DNA from: Vibrio sp. 16
GTDB taxonomy: Bacteria > Pseudomonadota > Gammaproteobacteria > Enterobacterales > Vibrionaceae
Length of the DNA stretch: 64,000 bases
Direction of reading: 5' to 3'
Assembly (NCBI RefSeq): GCF_963681195.1
Contig: NZ_OY808998.1
Location: 1,178,001-1,242,000, forward strand
Shown: positions 25,472 through 33,278 of the stretch, piece after piece
How positions within the stretch are numbered: the stretch's first letter is position 1
How the letters are laid out: each line of letters starts with the position of its first letter
The notes under the pieces: generated by a model
Databases searched by the model: none
What the model was told of the DNA's origin: nothing
Seen by the model: only the letters and a program-made list of their open reading frames with translations
Made by a program: the position numbers and the translations under genes

Positions 25472-26938
25472 TTATTTCAGTTTGTCCCAAGCCGACTCCC
25501 AATGTGAACCGACTCCCGGTTCATAGTGGTTGGCTGATGGCGACCACTGCACGCAGTATCCTGAGTACGGGAATGCTTTGCATTGATAGATGTTGCCATC
25601 ATTCGCGAGTACTTTGGTTCCCGCCGCGTAGCTTTCCATGCCGTTAGGGAAAACATAGTCATAGTCTCCTGATGGCGGTGGTGTTTGCTCTTCTACTAAA
25701 TGGAAGTCTAAAGTCTCTTGTTCTACCAGTGTGCCTTTGTCATCTTTGGTAACAACAACAAGCATGTGATGGCCAGGCTCTGATTTCGATAAAGCTAGTT
25801 CTATTGACTGAGCCGCCCCGTCTTCTAACTTGCCCGAGTACGAAGCCAATGACTCCTTGTGATGGTTGTACACCGTCAGTTCAGCGTTGAGATCACCTGT
25901 CGCCAAGAGTTCAAGGTTAAGCACGGTGGCATCTTCGGTCACAGTGTACTCATCTTGCAAGCCCTCAACACTCAAATCGAGCTCTGGTTCAGGCGTTACA
26001 ATGTCATAGCCTATTTCAACACGCTCAAGTGAAGAGCCCGTTTTTAGGTAAATCGGGTTTGAACCATACACTGGGGCAAAAGCGCCATCTTCTTTGCGTT
26101 CACCAGAGCGGATGAGACTTTGCTCTTGATTGATTTTGTCTGCGAGAGCAAAAGACCACTGATTCGCTTTGCCTTGTTCTTCACTATCAATGACGATCTG
26201 CGTTCGGTAACTGATGTTTTCGCCACTTTGGTCAAATACGCGTGTAAAAACGGTATCACCGACGTTCAGATCCATGGTTGGATTGATCTGTCCACCTTGG
26301 CGCCAATCAGGATCAACAGGCAAATCCCCATCAAATTTCACATCAATAACGTTGTAAAAAGAGGCCGCCGTATCACCAACATCCCACACCGCAAGAATTA
26401 CGTGGTAGCCCTCACGTGTTGGGACATCACATAGATGGCTGACACGTTTTGGTGGTTGCACCATATTGCCATCGACCACACAGAAAGGCTGTAAATCAAA
26501 TGATTGACGAGCAAGCGGCTGATTTGGATTCCAATCTGCCTTGGTGATGTAGTATTTCCAGTCTTTTGTTACATGGTTGGCGGTAAACGTCCACTCAAAG
26601 AACTGTTGACCGGATTGAATAGGGCGCTTCACCCAGCGGCTGGCGGTTTGTTCATCTAATGCGGCGGCGAGAGAGGTTTCTGCGCTCGCAATTTTGCCAT
26701 CACGGGGACCAGCTTCTGGGAAGCCGTCAGGCCCTTCGACACTTTGCGGTTCATACTGAATGGCACCGCATTGCGCATTCTTTTCGTTGGTGTCGCTGGT
26801 TGGGAATTTACATAGTGCAGCGCGGCTTGCAGCTACGCCGTTTTCATATGCCGAAACATAGCCGTGGCCAATGGCCGTTCCACTGACAGTGACTAGACTT
26901 AAAGCAATGAGCGTTTTTTGAGGGAGTTGATTCATCAT
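25472..26938 (-). CDS. gbpA: GbpA, GlcNAc/chitin-binding LPMO adhesin
   Basis: 488 residues. The signal peptide ends at G24, leaving His25 as the mature N-terminus ([10 protein letters not shown]). This is the copper 'histidine brace' of AA10 lytic polysaccharide monooxygenases, with a second histidine in [10 protein letters not shown]. Two middle domains (~210-310 and ~320-415) are the GbpA surface-binding modules. The C-terminal ~60 residues, after a PPPSGDYDY linker, are a chitin-binding module rich in Trp/Tyr ([15 protein letters not shown]). Secreted; promotes attachment to chitin and mucus. AAGGATAG precedes two adjacent ATG codons. Its leader contains a c-di-GMP riboswitch. Confidence 0.97.
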   Translation of the reverse strand: MMNQLPQKTLIALSLVTVSGTAIGHGYVSAYENGVAASRAALCKFPTSDTNEKNAQCGAIQYEPQSVEGPDGFPEAGPRDGKIASAETSLAAALDEQTASRWVKRPIQSGQQFFEWTFTANHVTKDWKYYITKADWNPNQPLARQSFDLQPFCVVDGNMVQPPKRVSHLCDVPTREGYHVILAVWDVGDTAASFYNVIDVKFDGDLPVDPDWRQGGQINPTMDLNVGDTVFTRVFDQSGENISYRTQIVIDSEEQGKANQWSFALADKINQEQSLIRSGERKEDGAFAPVYGSNPIYLKTGSSLERVEIGYDIVTPEPELDLSVEGLQDEYTVTEDATVLNLELLATGDLNAELTVYNHHKESLASYSGKLEDGAAQSIELALSKSEPGHHMLVVVTKDDKGTLVEQETLDFHLVEEQTPPPSGDYDYVFPNGMESYAAGTKVLANDGNIYQCKAFPYSGYCVQWSPSANHYEPGVGSHWESAWDKLK

Positions 26939-26997
26939 CTATCCTTATACATTCGCTGAATAAAAAGATGACACCTTGGCATGATGGCACCCGACTT

Positions 26998-27090
26998 GGG
27001 TGGCGGTCCCGCTATCATAGACTTGAGTGAGTCGACAGACCGGAGACTTTGCGTCCTAACTTTTCAGATAGTTTGCCAGAAGTGCAGTTG
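26998..27090 (-). ncRNA. Cyclic-di-GMP-I (GEMM-I) riboswitch upstream of gbpA
   Basis: On the minus strand the aptamer core is present in order. It starts with GGCAAAC near 27077, then a P2 hairpin with GAAA tetraloop (CTATCT-GAAA-AGTTAG). Next are the invariant GGACGCAAAG, TCTCCGGTCT, a P3 tip hairpin GACT-CACTCA-AGTC, and ATAGCGGGACC. These match GEMM-I aptamers such as those upstream of gbpA and tfoY in V. cholerae. The aptamer ends about 60 bases before the gbpA ATG, leaving room for an expression platform with a CACCC/GGGTG hairpin. Ends are approximate. Confidence 0.9.
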
Positions 27091-27217
27091 AGCACGCGAA
27101 ATGTAGTGATAGTTTTGTTTAAAAGCGACGATCTGATTGCGTTTGTGGAAGGGCAATCTCGCTTTGAAATTTCTGACATGAATTAACTTGATTATTTTTC
27201 AATGATAAGCTGAATAA

Positions 27218-27236
27218 AATATTGATAATCAATACT
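27218..27236. promoter_or_regulatory. 15-bp palindrome, possible Fur-like site
   Basis: TATTGAT-A-ATCAATA (27220-27234) is a perfect palindrome. Over 19 positions it agrees with the Fur consensus at 14. It sits in the AT-rich gap between gbpA and the helix-turn-helix gene, where it could serve either promoter. AT-rich palindromes arise by chance, so this is weak. Confidence 0.25.
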
Positions 27237-27411
27237 TTATTTCTCATTTATATTTGATCTGTGAATGATTTTCCCCGCTTTTATTCGTCGCGAATCCATG
27301 CCTGTTTTCTTCAATATCAACCAAACCTTTAAGCTCCGTTAACGCTGACCTGACATCCACTTGGATAAAAGTGCCGACAATTTATTGATGCTACCAATAC
27401 AGGGAACAACA

Positions 27412-27765
27412 ATGGAATTCACCGAACAAGACCGAGAAGCGCTTTACCAAACGTGGATGTCACAGAAATCGAAAATGCGCTTAACCCAAATGGAATTTGC
27501 CAAAAAACTGGGTATGAATCAGTTGACGTTCTCACAAGTTCTTCGTGGTGAGCGTCCGATGACGATGTCTTTTGTCAGCCATTTTTGTCGTCATCTGCAT
27601 CTAGAGCCCAAACATACCTTCCCATCGCTAAAAGAGCACCGTGAAGCAGGCCCGAGAGTGGTTTACTTGAAAAGCAGAATGACCGTGGATGGTGAAATAC
27701 AAAATGCCTACATCGAAGGTAATCAGGTTGTCGTGGAATACGCGCACACAGTGCATGATGCCTAG
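27412..27765 (+). CDS. XRE-type helix-turn-helix regulator, 117 residues
   Basis: Start at ATG 27412 with AGGGA upstream; the open frame extends left only through a TTG at 27361. Residues ~20-60 form a Cro/CI helix-turn-helix (RLTQMEFAKKLGMNQLTFSQVLRGERPMT). The C-terminal half is a beta-rich stretch (VVYLKSRMTVDGEIQNAYIEGNQVVVEYAH) of unknown role. Probably a small DNA-binding regulator. Confidence 0.8.
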   Translation: MEFTEQDREALYQTWMSQKSKMRLTQMEFAKKLGMNQLTFSQVLRGERPMTMSFVSHFCRHLHLEPKHTFPSLKEHREAGPRVVYLKSRMTVDGEIQNAYIEGNQVVVEYAHTVHDA

Positions 27766-27856
27766 CCTGTGAAATAGGCTTTATCACGTCACACATTAGA
27801 GAGTGGCAGATGAACATGCTATGCTTGGCCAACTTAAATGAACCAGACTGTTTGTC

Positions 27857-28072
27857 ATGCTCGAAAAAGAAAATTTGCTCAAATTAGCCAGAGTGCAAAT
27901 GCCATTTGGGAAATACGCTGGGCGTGTCTTGATTGATTTGCCTGAAGAGTATTTGCTTTGGTTTGATAAGAAAGGCTTCCCTCAAGGGGAGCTTGGTGAC
28001 CTCCTTAAGCTATGCCTAGCGCTAAAAATAGAAGGCTTAGATACCGTTGTTAAGCCTTTAAAGCACATGTAA
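27857..28072 (+). CDS. DUF3820-family small protein
   Basis: 71 residues. The core MPFGKYAGRVLIDLPEEYLLWFDKKGFPQGELGDLLKLC is the DUF3820 signature (FGKYKG..L.DLP..YL.WF). Cytoplasmic and of unknown function. Related domains occur beside exonucleases in other proteins, hinting at nucleic-acid metabolism. 40 bp upstream of the next small gene, so possibly co-transcribed. Confidence 0.85.
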   Translation: MLEKENLLKLARVQMPFGKYAGRVLIDLPEEYLLWFDKKGFPQGELGDLLKLCLALKIEGLDTVVKPLKHM

Positions 28073-28112
28073 CCTACCAAAAAACTCTCCACTTAGAACG
28101 ACTATATTGACT

Positions 28113-28355
28113 ATGAATTTTGACATCGATGCATTGAGGCATCACCAACTGGTTGAGGATGGCCAACTTGAGGGGTGCTATATCCATCAGCCAGCAAAAA
28201 GTAGCCAACAAGATGATAAAGCTGTGTTAGCAGAGCGCCACGCGTTGGAAAAAATGGGGTATAGGGTTGTGCAAGTTAAAGCGAAAGGCAAAACAACAAC
28301 GTTCGCTGAAGCAATGCAAAAACTCGCTAAAAACAGTGGGCATCACTTCAACTAA
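28113..28355 (+). CDS. Hypothetical protein, 80 residues
   Basis: Start at ATG 28113 (MNFDIDALRHHQLVEDGQLEG); a TTG two codons earlier is less likely. No clear ribosome site. The C-terminal half is basic with KMGYRVVQVKAKGKTTTFAEAMQKLAKN. No family recognised. It is followed by a terminator, so it probably ends a two-gene unit with the DUF3820 gene. Confidence 0.6.
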   Translation: MNFDIDALRHHQLVEDGQLEGCYIHQPAKSSQQDDKAVLAERHALEKMGYRVVQVKAKGKTTTFAEAMQKLAKNSGHHFN

Positions 28356-28407
28356 TCAACATGTGGAATTAGCTTTAGCATCGTTACACACCCCAAGAAC
28401 ACTCCTA

Positions 28408-28445
28408 TTAAAAAGAGTCCGACCGTTAAGGCTGACTCTTTTTTC
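28408..28445 (+). terminator. Intrinsic terminator
   Basis: AAAAAGAGTC (28410-28419) pairs with GACTCTTTTT (28434-28443), with an inner CC/GG pair, and runs into T's. Confidence 0.85.
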
Positions 28446-28566
28446 CGCCAAATTAGCGGTTGAAATATCACATCAAACCTGCGAAAAATACCCAGCGTGA
28501 AGTGTCATATGGCCAACATTCACAAGAGGTTGGTTGTGAGCCCGTTGGTTAATCAAGGAGAGGTGA

Positions 28567-29331
28567 ATGTCAGAGTGTGAGCAGGTGATTCAGGTACTGA
28601 AAAAGCAATTAAAATCGCACGGTGTGAATTACCAAGATGTCGCCAAAGCGCTGGATTTGAGTGAAGGTTCGGTGAAGCGCCTTTTCTCTAACGGTGGCAG
28701 CATGAGCCTTGAGCGTTTGTCTGCGGTGTGTGGCTTGATTGACCTGGAAATGACAGCGCTGTTTAAACTTGCCGAAGAAGAGAGTCAAAACCTTTCTTCA
28801 TTGACTTGGGAGCAGGAAAAACAGTTAGTGGTGGATAAGGCGCTACTGCTGGTCGCCGTTTGTATCACCAATGGTTATCGCTTTGAACAAATCCTAACTC
28901 AATACAACCTCAGTGAGCCTCAGTTGATTCAAAAACTGGCGCACCTTGATCGCCTCAAAGTGATTGAGTTGATGCCGAGTAATCGCATCAAACTCAAGAT
29001 CTCCTCCTCGTTTTCGTGGATTGCAGGGGGGCCTATTCAGCAGTTCTTCCAGCAGCAGGTCGTAAACACCTTCTTCCACACGCACTTTTCCAAAAATGAC
29101 GAAAAACTGGTGATGGCGACAGGGTTGATGTCGTTACCTACCAATCACAAGCTCCAACAGCGGATTCAACGATTAGTGAAAGAGTTTTATGAATCGTGCA
29201 ATAGCGACAACGAGTTAGCTATGGAGCAGCGACATGGCACCTCTATGGTGATTGCCATGCGTCGCTGGAGCTTCCCCTTGTTTGATGAGTTCGAAATAAA
29301 AGACGACGCGGAGAAAAGTCGTATCGGATAA
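28567..29331 (+). CDS. XRE-type helix-turn-helix regulator, 254 residues
   Basis: Residues ~7-65 are an XRE helix-turn-helix (LKSHGVNYQDVAKALDLSEGSVKRLFSNGGSMSLERLSAVCGLIDLE). The remaining ~190 residues are a helical domain with no name I can give, apparently a winged-helix-like middle (LVAVCITNGYRFEQILTQYNLSEPQLIQKLAHLDRLKVIEL). AAGGAGAGGTGA precedes the ATG. Cytoplasmic regulator; its target is unknown. The VIT/VWA gene follows 120 bp downstream. Confidence 0.8.
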   Translation: MSECEQVIQVLKKQLKSHGVNYQDVAKALDLSEGSVKRLFSNGGSMSLERLSAVCGLIDLEMTALFKLAEEESQNLSSLTWEQEKQLVVDKALLLVAVCITNGYRFEQILTQYNLSEPQLIQKLAHLDRLKVIELMPSNRIKLKISSSFSWIAGGPIQQFFQQQVVNTFFHTHFSKNDEKLVMATGLMSLPTNHKLQQRIQRLVKEFYESCNSDNELAMEQRHGTSMVIAMRRWSFPLFDEFEIKDDAEKSRIG

Positions 29332-29451
29332 CACCTGCGGTAATAATATTTGCTACTTTGTTCGCTGATCTTTGTTGCTGCCTCTCCTTCGTGCAACCTA
29401 CTGAACAGCCAGAGAAAGACTCTCTGATGACAGAAGATAACGGAGGCAACA

Positions 29452-31542
29452 ATGTTGAACCGACTGAAAATGATTTCACAAACCGCCATCTGGAGCGTTT
29501 TGTTTATCGCTGTACTTATCGCTACGTTTTCATCAAAAGCGCTAGCTGCTGGATTACTCAAGCCCGTTGGCAGCCAATATAAAGATCTTCAGATCGAATC
29601 CCATCATGTTGATGTCGCAATTCAGGACGGATACGCAACCACGTCTATAGAACAAACCTTCTTCAATCCCAATGACTCTGAACTGGAAGCCTTGTACTCA
29701 TTCCCTGTTCCGCAAAACGCCGTTGTGGGCGAGTTTATTTATTGGATCAATGGCTCACCAGTCATTGCCGAGGCGGTCCCTAAAGAAAAAGCCCGTAAGA
29801 TTTACGACGACCAAAAAGCGCAAGGCAACGCCACAGCACTGACTGAAAAAGACGAATATAAAACCTTTGATATTCGAGTGTATCCAGTTCAGCCGCAGCA
29901 GAGCGTGAAGGTAAAACTCGTCTATATGCAAGATGCCTTGTTGGACCATGGTATCGGACGTTATGTCTACCCACTAGAAGAGGGCGGAGTGGATGTCGCT
30001 AAAAACAGCTTTTGGACCCGAAACGACAAAGTTGAGCAAGATTTTTCATTCAACGTGACATTACGCTCCGCTTATCCGGTGGATGATGTCAGGCTGCCAG
30101 CGCACCCAGCGGCAGTGATCTCCCAGCAAGCGGATGGCGAGCACACCACGTGGAAGGCAAACGTCAGCAACCACATCGCCGATGCTGTGCAAGAGGGTGA
30201 GTCTATGCAAACCGCTCAGGCTTCAATGAGGCTCGATCAGGACGTCGTTTTCTACTGGCGATTGCAAGATGGCTTGCCGGGGCGAGTGGATATGGTGGCG
30301 TACCGTGACCCAGAGTCATCTAAGCGCGGCACGGTCAAACTGACTTTTACTCCCGGTGATGATCTGACTCGCGTAACACAAGGACGCGACTGGGTGTTCG
30401 TGCTTGATAAGTCAGGTTCCATGTCTGGCAAATACTCGACGCTTGTGGAAGGCGTGCGCCAAGGCTTGGGTAAGTTGCCTTCAGAAGACAGATTCCGCGT
30501 TGTGATGTTCGACAGTAATACTTATGACTTAACGGGTGGATTTGTGGCGGTCAATCAGTCCAATATCAGCAAAGCGCTGCAAGCTGTCGAGCAGGTAGAG
30601 CCGAGTAATGGTACCAACCTTTACGAAGGAATGGCTGCTGCGATTCGTAAACTCGATGATGATCGTCCTACTGGCATTGTCTTAGTGACCGATGGTGTCG
30701 CAAACGTGGGGGTAACCGAAAAACGCCGTTTCTTTGAATTGATGGAAAAACACGATGTGCGACTGTTTACTTTCATCATGGGTAACAGTGCTAACACGCC
30801 GCTCCTCGTGCCAATGACCAAGTTGTCGAACGGTGTTGCGACCTCCGTATCTAACGCGGACGACATTATCGGTCACCTGATGAGCATGACCAGCAAACTG
30901 ACACATCAAGCATACCGAAACATCCAGCTTGATATCGATGGCGTGAAAATTAAAGACTTGACGCCGGAGCAGATCAGCAGTCTATACCGTGGTGAACAAT
31001 TGACGGTGTTCGGTCACTACTTCCAAGGCGGAGAAGCGGACATCAAGCTGACTATGGATATTGGTGGGGAATCGCGCGAGTACCGTACTAAAGTGATGCT
31101 GCCGGATACCGCAACTGAACATCCTGAACTTGAAAGAATGTGGGCGCTTTCAGCGATTCGTGACCTACAGGAGCAAATGGACTATCTGGAACAAAAAGAT
31201 CGCGACAAAGAGCAGGCGATTGAAGATATTGCCTTGGAATATGGACTGTTAACAGATTACACATCGCTGCTTGTGGTAGAAGAAGAGATGTTCCAGCAAC
31301 TGGGTATGGAGCGCAAAAACCAAGCGAGAGTACTAAAAGAACAAAGTGCTCGTGAGGTTAAAAAGAACAATCCAGTGAAACCAACCCGCGCTGACAAGAA
31401 TCAGCCGACATTTAATCAACCGACACCCAGTTACTCCGGCGGTGGCAGTGGCGGCGGTGGTGGCAGTATAAACCTTGTTGTATTGCTGAGCATGATATTT
31501 TTGGTGGCCGGCCGAGGGGTAATAGCTAAAAAGCCGCGCTAA
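29452..31542 (+). CDS. VIT/VWA-domain surface protein with GlyGly-CTERM-like tail
   Basis: 696 residues. The signal peptide or anchor covers ~1-33 (SVLFIAVLIATFSSKALA). The VIT domain (~38-165) has EALYSFPVPQNAVVGEF and ARKIYDDQKAQGN. The VWA domain (~313-490) has the metal site D319-K-S-G-S323. The C-terminus has a Gly-rich GGGSGGGGGS, a hydrophobic helix (INLVVLLSMIFLVAG) and a basic end (RGVIAKKPR), the layout of GlyGly-CTERM signals processed by rhombosortase. Similar proteins in marine proteobacteria are sortase targets, but no LPxTG is present. GGAGG precedes the ATG. Confidence 0.85.
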   Translation: MLNRLKMISQTAIWSVLFIAVLIATFSSKALAAGLLKPVGSQYKDLQIESHHVDVAIQDGYATTSIEQTFFNPNDSELEALYSFPVPQNAVVGEFIYWINGSPVIAEAVPKEKARKIYDDQKAQGNATALTEKDEYKTFDIRVYPVQPQQSVKVKLVYMQDALLDHGIGRYVYPLEEGGVDVAKNSFWTRNDKVEQDFSFNVTLRSAYPVDDVRLPAHPAAVISQQADGEHTTWKANVSNHIADAVQEGESMQTAQASMRLDQDVVFYWRLQDGLPGRVDMVAYRDPESSKRGTVKLTFTPGDDLTRVTQGRDWVFVLDKSGSMSGKYSTLVEGVRQGLGKLPSEDRFRVVMFDSNTYDLTGGFVAVNQSNISKALQAVEQVEPSNGTNLYEGMAAAIRKLDDDRPTGIVLVTDGVANVGVTEKRRFFELMEKHDVRLFTFIMGNSANTPLLVPMTKLSNGVATSVSNADDIIGHLMSMTSKLTHQAYRNIQLDIDGVKIKDLTPEQISSLYRGEQLTVFGHYFQGGEADIKLTMDIGGESREYRTKVMLPDTATEHPELERMWALSAIRDLQEQMDYLEQKDRDKEQAIEDIALEYGLLTDYTSLLVVEEEMFQQLGMERKNQARVLKEQSAREVKKNNPVKPTRADKNQPTFNQPTPSYSGGGSGGGGGSINLVVLLSMIFLVAGRGVIAKKPR

Positions 31543-31563
31543 TAAACACAGTTCAAACCGGAT

Positions 31564-31590
31564 AGAGGCTGCGTAATTGCAGCCTCTTGC
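31564..31590 (+). terminator. Probable intrinsic terminator
   Basis: AGAGGCTGC-N6-GCAGCCTCT, 22 bp after the VIT/VWA stop. The T-tract is weak (TGCTTAC), with TTTTTT slightly further on. Confidence 0.55.
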
Positions 31591-31880
31591 TTACAGTTTT
31601 TTGTTGTGAGGCTACGCAATGAGTTCGCGACTCTTAGGATTGTGAGTAGTTTGAGCCTCTTGTCCCTGATGCATCTACTGAAGCCAATCTTTCACTGATT
31701 ATTGACGTAACTTGTTACATATCGCTGTAGAAATGGGCGGATTTACGCATGGATTTAATGCGATTTATTGCGTAACTCACTGAATGAGAACAAATGTCAT
31801 TCACCTAATGAGTGGTTACAATTGCGTGCTAGAAAAAAGTCACTTCCATTGGCTAATATTTAATCAACAAGGAGGTGTGT
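31591..31880. other. Intergenic region with inverted repeats upstream of the stress protein
   Basis: No coding sequence seen. Two hairpins stand out: CGCAT-N7-ATGCG (31746-31762), and TGAATGA-N9-TCATTCA (31781-31803) flanked by partly complementary ACTCAC and GAGTGG. They may be operator sites or leader structures for the gene at 31881. Confidence 0.4.
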
Positions 31881-32816
31881 ATGAGACGATTCGAGAACAT
31901 ACTTTTTGCCACACAGGGATTGCCGGGGCACAGCGAAGCATTGGGTCAAGCGATCAGTATAGCCGCCAGTAATCGCGTTCCGGTTTCAGGACTTATCGCC
32001 TGTCCCGATTTTCCAAATACGCTTTTTCAGTACCAACAAAGCTATGAACACTCTCTGCACGAATCACTTCAGCAGAGCGTGAAAAATCTGCGAGAGCACT
32101 ACAACATTTCACCAGAACAGGTTCCATTTCCATTGCGAGTGAAAGGAAGTGAACAACCAGCGGTTTGCATTATCCAAGAGGCGATTGCTCACCACCATGA
32201 CCTGATCATCAAAGAGGCGGAACCACTCAGTGAAGGGGCTGAAGGTTTTAAAGCGATCGACATGACGCTACTGCGCAAGTGCCCTTGTCCGGTTTGGCTT
32301 CATCGCCCGGCATCTAAACCCAGAGATAAAAGGCGCATTGCCGTTGCGGTGGACCCGATGGCGGTTGGTGATGAGCAACAAGCACTTTCGCGTCGATTGC
32401 TGGAACTGTCTCGTTCGATTGCGGACACCTGTGATAGCCGGTTACACATTATTTCCTGTTGGGAATATTATTTGGAGAATTACCTCGACAACCATGTTTG
32501 GATCCAAGTGGAAGATTCACAGTTGTCGGAAGATATTTCAAAAGCAAAAACAAAGCACGAACAAGCATTAAAAAGGTTAATTGAGGATTCTGGTATTTCT
32601 GGTGAGTTGGTGATTCACCACTTGCATGGCAAACCAGATGATAAAATTCCAGAGTGTGTTAATGACACTGAAATAGATGTTTTGGTTATGGGGACTTTAG
32701 CCCGAACTGGTATTTCTGGCTTTGTGATCGGTAATACTGCCGAGAACATTCTCCAATCGATCAATTGCTCCCTAGTCGCCATGAAGCCAGAGGGCTTTGT
32801 CTCTCCCATTACGTAA
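31881..32816 (+). CDS. Tandem universal stress protein (UspE-like)
   Basis: 311 residues from ATG 31881, five bases after GGAGG; a GTG two codons earlier is inside the ribosome site and unlikely. Two Usp domains in one chain: ~1-145 (FENILFATQGLPGHSEALGQAISIA) and ~150-308 (RRIAVAVDPMAVGDEQQ). The second ends with the nucleotide-binding motif GTLARTGISGFVIGNTAENIL. Two-domain Usp proteins respond to stress and starvation. The gene may share a transcript with the small zinc-ribbon gene 81 bp downstream. Confidence 0.9.
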   Translation: MRRFENILFATQGLPGHSEALGQAISIAASNRVPVSGLIACPDFPNTLFQYQQSYEHSLHESLQQSVKNLREHYNISPEQVPFPLRVKGSEQPAVCIIQEAIAHHHDLIIKEAEPLSEGAEGFKAIDMTLLRKCPCPVWLHRPASKPRDKRRIAVAVDPMAVGDEQQALSRRLLELSRSIADTCDSRLHIISCWEYYLENYLDNHVWIQVEDSQLSEDISKAKTKHEQALKRLIEDSGISGELVIHHLHGKPDDKIPECVNDTEIDVLVMGTLARTGISGFVIGNTAENILQSINCSLVAMKPEGFVSPIT

Positions 32817-32897
32817 TCGAGAGTTCACTTTCGCTGAAAGAGCAACACCAAGGTAGACAGTAGCCCACAGGTTAATAATTATTTACTGGAGGATTGT

Positions 32898-33089
32898 ATG
32901 AAGAAACTATGCCCTATTTGTCAAACTGAGATGCTTGAGCGATCTAACATTCACGTGTGCCCAAGAAATGACATAGGTGACTGCTCCTATGACGCTCTTA
33001 ATGCGCTGAATGAAGAGTCGACTTTCTTCTTTGATCAGACTAACACCCATGGCGACCTGCGTTCTTACGTCTCTCCTGACAGTAAGTAG
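32898..33089 (+). CDS. Small putative zinc-ribbon protein, 63 residues
   Basis: Four cysteines in two clusters, CPIC near residue 5 and C..(6)..C in HVCPRNDIGDC. They could bind one zinc ion like a treble-clef or ribbon. The tail is acidic and Ser-rich. TGGAGG precedes the ATG. No family recognised. Found between the stress protein and the Mrp operon. Confidence 0.7.
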   Translation: MKKLCPICQTEMLERSNIHVCPRNDIGDCSYDALNALNEESTFFFDQTNTHGDLRSYVSPDSK

Positions 33090-33278
33090 GTCTATCCATT
33101 GCGAAATTTATATTGAAATGGATGATGGTGACTTGAGTGTTCAGCGGTCTGCTTCAAAGCCTTCGCATTTTAGATAATCCGTTCACCTGTTTTGCTCGGA
33201 TTGCCTTTCTAACACCCAAATCGACAATTGTGGTTGAAGCCTGAGGTATCAGGAGAGGGCGGTCTTTCCGTTGATTCT

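Noticed and set aside
26970..27000. GGTGNCATC direct repeats downstream of the riboswitch as a terminator
   Set aside because: They are direct, not inverted, repeats. The five T's nearby have no matching stem, so the mode of control is left open.
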